DNA of 64,000 bases, taken from the NCBI RefSeq assembly GCF_007679035.1, contig NZ_VEFR01000004.1, forward strand, positions 186,001-250,000, read 5' to 3'. Origin of the DNA: Agrococcus jejuensis. Its GTDB lineage: Bacteria > Actinomycetota > Actinomycetes > Actinomycetales > Microbacteriaceae. The notes beneath the pieces were generated by a model. That model had not been told where the DNA came from, searched no databases, and worked only from the letters and a program-made list of their open reading frames with translations. The translations under genes were made by a program, and so were the position numbers. Positions 34,540 through 42,904 of this stretch are shown piece after piece; position 1 is the stretch's first letter; every line of letters starts with the position of its first letter.

Positions 34540-36420
34540 TCAGCGCTGCGCGAGCGCCCGCTGCCGTCGCGTGACGAGCGTCGCGGCACCGGCGGCGAGC
34601 AGCAGCATCGCCGCGAGCAGCGAGCCGGTGAGCTCGACGCCCGTCACGGGCAGGCTGCCGGAGCCTGCGCCGCCACCTGCGCCACCACCGGCGACCGGCG
34701 GTGCGGTCGGCGGCGTCACCGTGGGCGGTGCGGCGACTGCGGCGACCGTGAACGAGCGGCCCTCGCTCGGCGCGGACCGGTCGGCGCCGTCACCCGTGGA
34801 CTGCCTCGCCGAGGCGAGGTAGTCGCCGGCGCCGAGCTCGATCGACGCCGTCCAGGTGCCGTCCTCGGCCACGGTCGCGCTGACCTGCGCACCGTCGAAC
34901 TCGCCCTCAGCGCCCGTCGGCGGCAGGGCCGGGACGATCGAGACCGACACGGTGGCGCCCGCGACGCCCGTGCCCGTGAAGGTCACGGTCGTGCCGTCGA
35001 CGACCGGCTGGTCGAGCGTCGGCGGTGCGAGCGGCGTCGTGACGGGCGCGACCTCGAAGAAGATCGTGCGAGCGATCTCCTGCGCGACGCGCTCGCCGTC
35101 GGCGTCGAGCTGCTGCGTGAACGTGTTGGCGAACAGCTGCTCTGCCGGCAGCCCGTCGAAGATCGCGGTGACCTCGAAGGTGCCGTCGTCGTCGACGATC
35201 GCGGAGCCGGCCTCGGCCAGTCCGCCGCGTCCGTCGAAGTACTGCACGACGATCGTGTTGCCGGCCACGCCGGTGCCGACGTACGCCACGCCCGCACGCG
35301 GGTCGGCGATCGTGTCGCCCTCCTCGGGCGTCGTCAACGTGAAGACGATCTGCTGCGCGGGAGCCTCGGGCAGGATGATGTCGACGAACCGGCTGCCGGG
35401 TCGCTCGACGCCCGCGGGGCTCGTCGCCGTGGCGACCACGCGGATCTCGGTCTCGCCGAAGTTCGCACTCGTGAAGTCGGTCGTCGGCACGGTCCAGGTG
35501 CCGTCGTCCTCGACGATGGTCTCGCCCGCGAGGTAGGAGCCGAGCTGCTGTCCGCCGTAGCGCAGGGTCACGGTGTCGCCCGGCGTTCCCGTGCCCGTGA
35601 ACTCGGGCGTCGTCGTCGCGACGCGCTCGCCGCTCTCGGGGCTCACGACGGCGAACGGCGTGGCCTCGACCGGGGCGACGGCGAAGTTGATGGTGCGGCC
35701 GATCTCCACGGAGGCGGGGGTGCCGTCGGGTGCGAACTGCCGGGTGAACGTGTTCGCGAACGTCTGCCCAGCGGGCAGCTCGCGGAACGTGGCGAAGACG
35801 TCGAAGCGACCGCCCTGGTCGACCGTCGCGACGCCTGCGGTCGCGACGCCGCCACGGCCGTCGAAGTAGCGCACGGTCACCGTGTTGCCCACTTCGCCGG
35901 TGCCCACGAAGTGCACGATGTTCAGCAGGTCGTTGCGCGTCTCGCCCTCGAGCGGCGACTCGAGCGTGAACTGCGCCGCAGCCGGCACTGGTGCCGACGG
36001 GAACGTGATGGTGATGAAGAACGCGCCGGTCTCGGTGCCTCCCGGGGTCGTCTCCGTGACGCGCACGCGCGTCTCGGTCTCGCCCGGGTTCGCGGAGGCG
36101 AAGCTCGTCGCCGTCGACCACTCGCCGGCGTCGTCGACCACCGCGGTGCCCGCGACGTACGAGCCGAGGCCCTGTCCGCTGTAGGTCAGGGTGACGCTGT
36201 TGCCCGTCGTGCCGAGGCCCGAGAAGGTCGGCATCGTCGAGTCGACGGCGGAGCCGTTCGTCGGGCTCGTCACCGAGAAGGGCTGCTCGACGGCCGACGC
36301 AGCCGGTGCCGCAAGGAGGGCGGCGGTGGCTGCGAGCGCGAAGGACACCCCTGCGGCGGCCATCCGTGTGCGGAGGGAGGTGCGCGTGCGCCCCGTCCCG
36401 TGGGTCATGGCGTGGGTCAT
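34540..36420 (-). CDS. LPXTG-anchored surface protein, Ig-like repeats
   Basis: 626 residues. Signal peptide (about 1-43, ending LAAPAASAVE) and a C-terminal sorting signal: LPVTG at about 590, a hydrophobic helix and the basic tail TRRQRALAQR, so sortase should link it to the wall. Between them are about five repeated beta-sandwich units of 95-100 residues: FxVxSPxxGxxVxxxxPxFxGxGxxGxTVTLxYxGQxLGSY, alternating with a variant containing VRYFDGRGG. The two variants alternate regularly, suggesting duplication of a two-domain module. No catalytic motif. ATG at 36420 has GGAG 8 nt upstream. No sortase gene lies in the window. Confidence 0.9.
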   Translation of the reverse strand: MTHAMTHGTGRTRTSLRTRMAAAGVSFALAATAALLAAPAASAVEQPFSVTSPTNGSAVDSTMPTFSGLGTTGNSVTLTYSGQGLGSYVAGTAVVDDAGEWSTATSFASANPGETETRVRVTETTPGGTETGAFFITITFPSAPVPAAAQFTLESPLEGETRNDLLNIVHFVGTGEVGNTVTVRYFDGRGGVATAGVATVDQGGRFDVFATFRELPAGQTFANTFTRQFAPDGTPASVEIGRTINFAVAPVEATPFAVVSPESGERVATTTPEFTGTGTPGDTVTLRYGGQQLGSYLAGETIVEDDGTWTVPTTDFTSANFGETEIRVVATATSPAGVERPGSRFVDIILPEAPAQQIVFTLTTPEEGDTIADPRAGVAYVGTGVAGNTIVVQYFDGRGGLAEAGSAIVDDDGTFEVTAIFDGLPAEQLFANTFTQQLDADGERVAQEIARTIFFEVAPVTTPLAPPTLDQPVVDGTTVTFTGTGVAGATVSVSIVPALPPTGAEGEFDGAQVSATVAEDGTWTASIELGAGDYLASARQSTGDGADRSAPSEGRSFTVAAVAAPPTVTPPTAPPVAGGGAGGGAGSGSLPVTGVELTGSLLAAMLLLAAGAATLVTRRQRALAQR

Positions 36421-36589
36421 CGTCGACACTCCGTGCTCCGAGGCGTCGACGGCCTGGCGGATCCAGGGCGACGCGCGTCGTGCAGATGGTTCGTCGCCGA
36501 CCGCCTCCTCAGCCTGTGCCGATTCGGCCAATGATTCGGCGGGTCGCTTGGAGATGCCGTGGCTGGCGGGTCGTCGTGCGATCCGATCC

Positions 36590-37402
36590 CTAGAAGATCA
36601 TCGGGCGATCGTCGTCGAGCTCGGTCTCGACGTCGATGTCGACGACGACGGGCACGTGGTCGCTCGGGGCGTCGCCCGCTCGCTCGCCGGAGTCGATCCG
36701 GGCACCCGTGACGAGCTCGGCGAACGGGGCGGTGCCGAGCACGAAGTCGATGCGCATGCCCTCGCCCTTCTGCCAGCGACCGGCCTTGTAGTCCCAGTAG
36801 GTGTAGCCGCTCGCGCGGTCGCGGACGACGTCGACCATGCCCAGGCGCTCGAACGTGCGGAACGCCTCGCGCTCGGGCTCCGACACGTGCGTCGACTCGG
36901 CGAATGCGGCGATGTCCCACACGTCGTGGTCGAACGGCGCGATGTTGAAGTCGCCCATGAGCGCGAGCGGCATGCGCTGCCACGTCTTCGCGTGCTCGGC
37001 GAGGATGCGCAGCCACTCGAGCTTGTACGCGAGGTGCGGATGGCCCAGGTCGCGGCCGTTCGGCACGTACAGGCTCCACAGCCGCACGCCCTCGACCGTC
37101 GCTGCCATCGCCCGCGCCTCGACGACGGGCTCGCCCGTGTTCGCGTAGCCGGGCTGGTCGTCGAACTGCCGCACGACGTCGACCATCGGCAGGCGCGACG
37201 CGATCGCGACGCCGTTCCACTGGTTCGTGCCGTGCGCCTCCACGTGGTACCCGGCGGCCTCGAACTGCTCGTACGGGAACTGGTCGACGCGGCACTTGAT
37301 CTCCTGCATCGCCAGCACGTCGACGTCGGATCGCTCGAGCCAGTCCACGATGCGCCCCACACGGGCACGGACGGAGTTCACGTTCCAGGTCGCGACGCGC
37401 AT
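36590..37402 (-). CDS. xthA: Exodeoxyribonuclease III / AP endonuclease
   Basis: 270 residues of the EEP nuclease fold, acting in base excision repair at abasic sites and damaged 3' ends. Motifs: MRVATWNVNSVRAR, MQEIKCR (metal-binding Glu), YVPNGRDLGHP, LALMGDFNIAP, DYKAGRWQKGEGMRIDFVL and SDHVPVVVD (catalytic Asp-His). Length and order are standard for ExoIII (XthA). TAGGCT lies 6 nt upstream of the ATG, so a leaderless message is likely. Confidence 0.95.
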   Translation of the reverse strand: MRVATWNVNSVRARVGRIVDWLERSDVDVLAMQEIKCRVDQFPYEQFEAAGYHVEAHGTNQWNGVAIASRLPMVDVVRQFDDQPGYANTGEPVVEARAMAATVEGVRLWSLYVPNGRDLGHPHLAYKLEWLRILAEHAKTWQRMPLALMGDFNIAPFDHDVWDIAAFAESTHVSEPEREAFRTFERLGMVDVVRDRASGYTYWDYKAGRWQKGEGMRIDFVLGTAPFAELVTGARIDSGERAGDAPSDHVPVVVDIDVETELDDDRPMIF

Positions 37403-37513
37403 GGCATCAGCCTATTTCGTGGTGGCGACACGAGTCGGCGGCACGGTCTCGCCATCTGCTGCGCTCGCGCGCTCCTCGACGAGCTGGAAGCGCGTCGGCG
37501 ACCCATGCACGAC

Positions 37514-37550
37514 GCGAGGCCCGCATCCCTGGATGGGATGCGGGCCTCGC
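37514..37550 (-). terminator. Terminator of the zinc-uptake operon
   Basis: Perfect 16-bp stem (37514-37529 with 37535-37550, containing GCGAGGCCCGC) and a 5-nt loop, 17 bp after the aztD stop. It closes the minus-strand aztB-to-aztD unit. Confidence 0.88.
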
Positions 37551-37566
37551 GCAGCGCCGGCGGGGA

Positions 37567-38784
37567 TCAGCCCGCGAAGGCCATCTCGTTCGGGGCGGCG
37601 TCGAGCGCCGCCTCCGCGATCGTCTCGCCCGACTCGAGGTCGATGGCGACGATGCGGCTCGAGGCCGGGTCGGTCACGTACGCCGTGTGGCCCTCGACCA
37701 CGAGGTACGGGTGAGCCTCCTGCCACTCGGCCGGACCCTCCCACGCCTCGATCGCAGGGAACGACTCGGTGAACGCGCCGGTCTCGCCGTCGACGAGGTG
37801 CAGCGCGCCGTCGGTGCCGATGATCCACAGGTCGCCGTGGTGGTCGCGCTCGACGCCCTGCCACGTGTACTCGACGCCCTCGGGCAGGTCGACGATCTCC
37901 CACGTGCCCGCGGCGGTGTCGACCATGCCGATGCGGTGCAGCAGGCTGCCCTCGGCGTCGGGGTCGTCGCGGTAGTCGGTGAACGCGATCGACGACTCGT
38001 GCGTCGTGTACAGGTTGCCGACGCGGCCGAAGTCGTCGGGGCTGTCGAGCTTCGTGAACTCGCCGTCGGCGTACAGCAGCACGCCGTCCTGGCAGCCGAT
38101 GAGCACGTGCTCGTCGGCGGCGACGCCCTCGCCGTGCACCGAGGGGCAGGTCTCGTCGCGGGCGATCTCGGTGCCGTCGGCGTCGAGGATGCGCACGCCC
38201 GTGCGGGCCTCCTCGGTGCCGAGCGTCGACACGATCGTGCCGTCGGCCAGCTCGACGGCGACGCCGTGGTGCGCCGCCTCCGACTCGTACGCGTCGACGT
38301 CGGCGGGCAGGTCGGCGGAGTCGGTGAGCGCGTCGGTGTCGAATGCCCAGAAGTCGCCGGTCGCGTCGTCGAAGAGCACGGTGCGGCCGTCGTGCAGCAC
38401 GACGTGGCCCGCGGCGGCGCCCTCGAAGACGGCGCCGGTGAGCGCCGGCTCGTCGTCGGTCGACGCGCCCGTCGCGAGCACCTCGAAGCCCTGCGACGAC
38501 GTGATGAAGACGTGCTCGCCGTCGCCGGCGGGGTTGACGCGCAGGAAGCCGTCGAGCGCGACCTCGTCGCCGACCGGCTCGAGCGTCTCGGCGTCGAGCA
38601 CGACGACGCCGCCGTCGACCGTGAGGGCCAGGCGACCGGCGTGGTCGTGCGCCTCCTCGGATGCGGACTCGGATGCGGCGGGCTCGGCGTCGGCCGTCGA
38701 GCACGCCGCGAGGGCGAGCGCGGCCGCGGCGGCGACGCCGATCGCCGACGTCGCACGACGTCGGATGCTGTGGTGGGTGGTCAT
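37567..38784 (-). CDS. aztD: AztD-like periplasmic zinc chaperone
   Basis: 405-residue lipoprotein: signal peptide with lipobox ALAACS (Cys28), then an acidic linker with HDH at 46-48 before the first strand, the flexible N-terminal His segment typical of AztD, and a beta-propeller of repeated GxxVxxxDAxTGxxx blades with scattered His (EAAHHG, ERDHHGD, EAHPYLVVEGH). AztD passes Zn2+ to the binding protein AztC. The C-terminus PNEMAFAG is AztD-like. ATG at 38784 has AGAGGAA upstream. It lies 68 bp after aztC on the same strand. Confidence 0.88.
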   Translation of the reverse strand: MTTHHSIRRRATSAIGVAAAAALALAACSTADAEPAASESASEEAHDHAGRLALTVDGGVVVLDAETLEPVGDEVALDGFLRVNPAGDGEHVFITSSQGFEVLATGASTDDEPALTGAVFEGAAAGHVVLHDGRTVLFDDATGDFWAFDTDALTDSADLPADVDAYESEAAHHGVAVELADGTIVSTLGTEEARTGVRILDADGTEIARDETCPSVHGEGVAADEHVLIGCQDGVLLYADGEFTKLDSPDDFGRVGNLYTTHESSIAFTDYRDDPDAEGSLLHRIGMVDTAAGTWEIVDLPEGVEYTWQGVERDHHGDLWIIGTDGALHLVDGETGAFTESFPAIEAWEGPAEWQEAHPYLVVEGHTAYVTDPASSRIVAIDLESGETIAEAALDAAPNEMAFAG

Positions 38785-38852
38785 GGGGTTCCTCTCGTGG
38801 TGGGGATGCGGCATGCGCCGCACGGGTTGCGTCGCCGTGGGCGACGCGGGGG

Positions 38853-39761
38853 TCAGGGGGCGAGCGCCGCCTCGATGCGGTCGGCGTTCGCCTGCATGAG
38901 CTCGAGGTAGGTGCCCGCGCCGCCGTCGGGCTCGGTGAGCGACTCGGTGAAGAGCGACTCGACGCGCACGTCGACGCCCACCTCCTCCGCGAGCACCTGG
39001 ATGAGCCGGTCGGGCTGCGACGACTCGGCGAAGATGACGGGCACGCCCGCCTCCTCGATCGCCGCGGCCAGGTCGTCGAGGTCGCTCGCGCTCGGCGCCG
39101 CGAGCGTCGAGCCGCCGGGGATGACGGCGCCGACGATGCGGAAGTCGTAGCGCTCGGCGAGGTAGCCGAAGACGTGGTGGTTCGTCACGAGCACGCGGCG
39201 GTCGGCGCCGATCGCGTCGAAGCGGGTCTCGAGGTCCGCGTCGAGCGCCTCGAGCTCGCCGCGGTAGTCGTCGGCGGCGTCAGCGAGCGCGTCGGCGTCG
39301 ATGCCGTCGACATGCTCGGCGATCGCGTCCTCGAGTGCGTCGACGACCGCGACCATCTGCGTCGGATCCGTCCACCAGTGCGGGTCGGGGCCCGACGCAT
39401 CCTCGGTCGCGTACTCGAGCACCTCGACGACGTCGCCGGCCAGGGTGATCGGGACGCCCGCATCCGCTGCGGTCTCGACGTGCTGCAGGAGCCCCTCCTC
39501 GAGCCCGAGGCCGTTGGCGACGACGAGGTCGGCGGCCTCCATGTCGGCCGCCTGGCGTGCGGAGATCTCGAACGAGTGGGGGTCGGCGTTCGGCTGCATG
39601 AGCGTGGCGACCTCGACCTGCTCGCCCACGAGGGTCTCGACGACGTCGCCGAGGATGTTCGTCGTCACGACGATGCGCGGACCCTCGGATGCGGGCGCGC
39701 ACGCCGCGAGGACGCCGGCGGCGAGGACGGCGCTCGCGACCGCCGCGAGCGCGCGCCTCAT
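38853..39761 (-). CDS. aztC: Zinc ABC transporter substrate-binding lipoprotein
   Basis: 302-residue cluster A-I binding protein. Lipobox VLAACAP near residue 20. Metal ligands fit the family: NADPHSFEIS (first His), DPHWWTDP (second), VTNHHVFGYLAERY (third) and the C-terminal Asp/Glu in FAESSQPDRL. It lacks the long His-rich loop of ZnuA, as AztC does. ATG overlaps the upstream gene's stop (ATGA, 4 bp). Mn2+ specificity is possible in this family, but the AztD partners and the Zur-like site argue for Zn2+. Confidence 0.92.
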   Translation of the reverse strand: MRRALAAVASAVLAAGVLAACAPASEGPRIVVTTNILGDVVETLVGEQVEVATLMQPNADPHSFEISARQAADMEAADLVVANGLGLEEGLLQHVETAADAGVPITLAGDVVEVLEYATEDASGPDPHWWTDPTQMVAVVDALEDAIAEHVDGIDADALADAADDYRGELEALDADLETRFDAIGADRRVLVTNHHVFGYLAERYDFRIVGAVIPGGSTLAAPSASDLDDLAAAIEEAGVPVIFAESSQPDRLIQVLAEEVGVDVRVESLFTESLTEPDGGAGTYLELMQANADRIEAALAP

Positions 39762-40954
39762 CGGCCGACCTCCGTCACGGCGTCGCCGGCGACCTCGAGG
39801 GTGCGGGCGATGCGGGCGCCGTCGGCGTAGTCGATCTCGAGCACGGTGCCGTCGCCGACGGGCACGTACGCGCGGGAGGCGTCGACGTCGATCGTCGGCG
39901 TCGCGTCCGAGGCGATCGCGTCGGCGAGCAGCGGCTCGGTGGCGCCGAGCACGGCGCCCGTCGCATCCATCGCCAGCACGCGGCCATCGGCGGCGATGGC
40001 CACGACGTGCTCGTCGGCGTCGTCGACCGCGGCGACGCGCACGAGCGGCGTCTGGGTGGGGACGAGCGTCCACGAGCGCTCCCGGGTGTCGAGCAGCCAC
40101 AGCCCCGCGTCGCCGGCGACGGCGGCGACGGTGGGGCGCCCGGGGCGACCGTCGATCGCGGTCGCCACCGTCGCCGGGTCGGTGCCCGCGGGGTAGGGGA
40201 TGGACTCGAGCGGCGCATCCGCGGCCGTCGCGAGCACGGCGCCCTCCGCGCACGTCACGGCGACGCCGACGCGGGTCTGCATCGCATCCGTCGGGTCGGT
40301 GCACGCCGTCGGCTCGGTCAGCGCGTCGCCGTCGTGGTCGACGAGCCGCACGCCCGAGGCGTCGGCGACGAGGATCGCGTCGCCGAGGGGCACCGCCGCC
40401 ACGGCATCCGCGTCGAAGCGTCCGAGCTCGGTGGTCGTGCCCTGGCCGAGGTCGCCGCGGTCGAGCACGACGACCTCGCCGGCTCCCTCGGCGAGCACGA
40501 CCGTGACGAGCTCGGTCGACGCGATGCGCGCCGGGCCGTCGGCCTCGATGGTCGCTGCGACGTGCGGATGCGCCCGGTAGTAGTGGTTGTGATCGCCGTG
40601 CTCGACGGTCCATGCGCCGGAGTCGACGATGGCGATGCCGTCGGCGGTCGTCGCGGCGACGAAGCGGCCGTCGTCGGCGACGTGGGTCACGGCGCCGATC
40701 TCGCCGACGGCCGCGGTCTCCTCGCTGAGCAGGTCGAGCATCGTCACGTCGCCGGCCGCGGTCACGCCGACGAGGCCGAGCTGCGGCTCCTCGTGCTCGC
40801 TCGCGCCCTCGACGAAGCCGTGCGGGGTCGCGTCGGCGTCGTCGTCCGACTCGGCATCGGGCGCGCTCGTGCATGCGGCGAGCACGAGCAGCGCGGGCAC
40901 GGCGACGGCGAGCGCGGATGCTGCTCGGCGGGATGCGCGGTGGCGCGGGATCAT
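39758..40954 (-). CDS. Second AztD-like beta-propeller lipoprotein
   Basis: 398 residues: lipobox LVLAACT (Cys28), an acidic linker with scattered His (PHGFVEGASEHEEP), then a propeller-like domain. HGDHNHYYRAHPH (119-131) is a dense His cluster that could bind Zn2+, absent from the other AztD-like protein. Overall the fold resembles AztD but the sequence is divergent. It is cotranscribed with and overlaps aztC. ATG at 40954 with GAGAGGA upstream; a longer frame to 41122 would translate the repeat array. A zinc reservoir or chaperone role is inferred from context. Confidence 0.8.
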   Translation of the reverse strand: MIPRHRASRRAASALAVAVPALLVLAACTSAPDAESDDDADATPHGFVEGASEHEEPQLGLVGVTAAGDVTMLDLLSEETAAVGEIGAVTHVADDGRFVAATTADGIAIVDSGAWTVEHGDHNHYYRAHPHVAATIEADGPARIASTELVTVVLAEGAGEVVVLDRGDLGQGTTTELGRFDADAVAAVPLGDAILVADASGVRLVDHDGDALTEPTACTDPTDAMQTRVGVAVTCAEGAVLATAADAPLESIPYPAGTDPATVATAIDGRPGRPTVAAVAGDAGLWLLDTRERSWTLVPTQTPLVRVAAVDDADEHVVAIAADGRVLAMDATGAVLGATEPLLADAIASDATPTIDVDASRAYVPVGDGTVLEIDYADGARIARTLEVAGDAVTEVGR

Positions 40955-41015
40955 GCGGTCCTCTCGGGGGTGGGGATGGCGACGGTCGGCCGGCGACTGC
41001 TCGCCTCGGGATGCC

Positions 41016-41113
41016 GACTGGTCACGAATGGTCGATGACTGGTCATGAATGGCGGTCGACTGGTCGCGGATGGCTGCCATCCGTGACCACCGTTCGACCG
41101 TCCGCGACCACTC
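41016..41113. repeat. GACTGGTCR array overlapping the aztB 3' end
   Basis: Forward units GACTGGTCA, GACTGGTCA and GACTGGTCG start at 41016, 41037 and 41058 (21 bp), with an ATGG step halfway along each. CGGATGGC-T-GCCATCCG (41067-41083) is the turn. Reverse units GACCACC and GACCACT begin at 41085 and 41106, again 21 bp apart. The TCA of the second unit, read on the minus strand, is the aztB stop codon, so the array encodes the last 20 or so residues of AztB. Confidence 0.88.
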
Positions 41114-42032
41114 GGCGATCACCTACGGGCCGTCCTCCCGTCGGGGCGGGTGCGGGTGCGGGCGCTGGTGCCGACGCGGCGGACGCCGGCGCAGCCGACG
41201 CATCCGCATCGCTCCGCGAGCGCGTCGCGATCGCGTGGGCGACCGCGGAGACGGTGAAGAGCAGCACCGCGGCGACGGCGATGGATGCGCCCGCCGCGGT
41301 CGCGAGGTGCCAGGAGGCGAGCAGGCCGGCGACGACGGCGGCGGCGCCGATGCCCGCGCCGCCGGCCATCGTCGCGCCGATGCTCCGCGCCCAGAGGGCC
41401 GCGGCGGCGGGTGGCGCGACGAGCAGGGCCACGACGAGCAGGGTGCCGACGGCCTGGTACGAGGCGACGACGGCGACGATCACGAGCGCCGACAGGCCGA
41501 CGCGCGCGAGCCGCGGGCGCATGCCGAGCGTCGTGGCGACGCGCTCGTCGAACGCGAGCGCCGTGAGCGGGCGGTGCAGCAGGCGCGCGACGATCGCGGT
41601 CGCGAACAGGCCGACGCCGAGGGCCACGAGCTCGGGCGTGCGGATGGCGAGCACGTCGCCGAAGAGCATGGCGGTGACGTCGGTCGCGAAGGATCCCGAG
41701 TGGCTCACGACGATGACGCCGGTCGCGAGCATGCCCACGAACGCGATGCCGATCGCGGTGTCGTGCTGCAGGCGCGAGCGGCGCGTGAGCCAGCCGATCC
41801 CCACGCCCATGAGGGCGGCGCTCACGGCGGCGCCGGCGATGGGCGAGGCGCCGACGAGGGTCGCGATGGCGACGCCGGGCAGCATGCCGTGGCCGAGCGC
41901 CTCGCCGAGGAAGGCCATGCCGCGTGCGACGACCCAGGCGCCGGCGATGGCGCAGATCGTCGCCGCCAGCACGCCGCCGAGCAGCGCGCGGGCGAAGAAG
42001 GCCGTCTCGAACGGCTCCAGGATCCAGGGCAC
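41043..42032 (-). CDS. aztB: Zinc ABC transporter permease
   Basis: 329-residue ABC-3 family (ZnuB-type) permease with eight or nine membrane helices: opening MPWILEPFETAFFARALLGG, then VVARGMAFLGEALGHGMLPG (cytoplasmic coupling region), TAIGIAFVGMLATGVI and ATTLGMRP. GTG at 42032 is preferred: TACGTT lies exactly 6 nt upstream and the helix pattern starts cleanly. After the last helix the tail is Ala/Pro-rich and then encoded by an intergenic-type repeat array, so the C-terminus (GRPVGDRRVVADGR...) is probably not functional sequence. Divergent from aztA across a Zur-like site. Confidence 0.92.
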   Translation of the reverse strand: MPWILEPFETAFFARALLGGVLAATICAIAGAWVVARGMAFLGEALGHGMLPGVAIATLVGASPIAGAAVSAALMGVGIGWLTRRSRLQHDTAIGIAFVGMLATGVIVVSHSGSFATDVTAMLFGDVLAIRTPELVALGVGLFATAIVARLLHRPLTALAFDERVATTLGMRPRLARVGLSALVIVAVVASYQAVGTLLVVALLVAPPAAAALWARSIGATMAGGAGIGAAAVVAGLLASWHLATAAGASIAVAAVLLFTVSAVAHAIATRSRSDADASAAPASAASAPAPAPAPAPTGGRPVGDRRVVADGRTVVTDGSHPRPVDRHS

Positions 42033-42038
42033 GCATCG

Positions 42039-42044
42039 AACGTA
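42039..42044 (-). promoter_or_regulatory. -10 element (TACGTT) of aztB
   Basis: TACGTT with 6 nt to the GTG start at 42032. Its upstream region carries the Zur-like palindrome (3-17 bp from the hexamer), so a bound repressor would exclude RNA polymerase. Confidence 0.6.
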
Positions 42045-42046
42045 AC

Positions 42047-42061
42047 TGATAACGGTTATCA
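42047..42061. promoter_or_regulatory. Zur-like operator, perfect palindrome
   Basis: TGATAACGGTTATCA, a perfect 7-1-7 palindrome, closely resembling the actinobacterial Zur box (TGAtAaTCaTTaTCA type). It lies between the -10 hexamers of divergent aztB and aztA, 2-3 bp from each, so one zinc-loaded Zur dimer could shut both. Zur itself is not in the window. Confidence 0.85.
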
Positions 42062-42064
42062 AAG

Positions 42065-42070
42065 TACAAT
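42065..42070 (+). promoter_or_regulatory. -10 element (TACAAT) of aztA
   Basis: TACAAT 6 nt upstream of the aztA ATG, with CGGAGG filling the gap. It directly follows the Zur-like palindrome. Confidence 0.65.
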
Positions 42071-42076
42071 CGGAGG

Positions 42077-42766
42077 ATGGCTGCGATCGCGCTCGACCAC
42101 GTCCACGCCCTCCGCGGGGGCCGTGCGGCGCTCGCCGACGTCTCGTGCACGCTGCCCGAGGGCTCCGTGACCGCGCTCGTCGGCGACAACGGCTCGGGCA
42201 AGTCGACCCTGCTCGAGGTGCTCGCCGGCGTGCTGCCGTTCGTCGGCGACGCATCCGGCCTGCCCGATCGGCGCGCGCTCGTCGTGCAGCGCACCGACCT
42301 CGGCGACCGGCTGCCGCTCACGGTGCGCGCGACGGTCGCCATGGGGCTGTGGCGCGAGCTCGGCCTCGTCGGTCGCCTGCGCCGGGGCGACCGAGCGCGC
42401 ATCGACGACGCGCTCGAGGTCGTCGGCATGCTGTCGTTCGCCGACCGCCCGATCGCGGCGCTCTCGGGTGGGCAGCGTCAGCGTGCGCTCGTCGCCCAGG
42501 GACTCGTGCAGGCCGCCCCGCTCACGCTGCTCGACGAGCCCACGGCGTCGGCCGACGCCGCCTCCCGCGACCGCATCGACGCCGCGATGCGCGCGCTCGC
42601 CGACGACGGGGCAACCGTCGTCGTCGCCACGCACGACCGCACGTCGCTCGCCCGCGCCGACCACGCCGTGCTGCTCGAGCGGGGCAGGGTGCTCGCGGCG
42701 GGGACGCCGGCAGCGGTCGCCGACGTGCAGGCCCGCATGGCGGTGGAGGCGCTCGCGCTCGGGTGA
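42077..42766 (+). CDS. aztA: Zinc ABC transporter ATP-binding protein
   Basis: 229-residue ATPase: Walker A GDNGSGKST, Q-loop VVQRTDLGDRL, signature LSGGQRQRALVAQGL, Walker B LTLLDEPTASAD and switch His VVVATHDRTS. The protein ends soon after the core, as in ZnuC/AztA. Divergent from aztB with 44 bp between starts and the Zur-like site in the middle. Together with AztB, AztC and the AztD-like proteins it makes a complete high-affinity zinc importer. Confidence 0.94.
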   Translation: MAAIALDHVHALRGGRAALADVSCTLPEGSVTALVGDNGSGKSTLLEVLAGVLPFVGDASGLPDRRALVVQRTDLGDRLPLTVRATVAMGLWRELGLVGRLRRGDRARIDDALEVVGMLSFADRPIAALSGGQRQRALVAQGLVQAAPLTLLDEPTASADAASRDRIDAAMRALADDGATVVVATHDRTSLARADHAVLLERGRVLAAGTPAAVADVQARMAVEALALG

Positions 42767-42904
42767 TCGAGCTCGCGGCGGCCCGGCGCCGCGACCGGTG
42801 CGGCGCGGCTGCGACGGTCGGCCCCGCGCACGGTGGACGGACGCCCGTGACACGGCGTCACCCCTTCCGCATCTCGGACACGGCGCATCCGGCAGGATGA
42901 GCGC

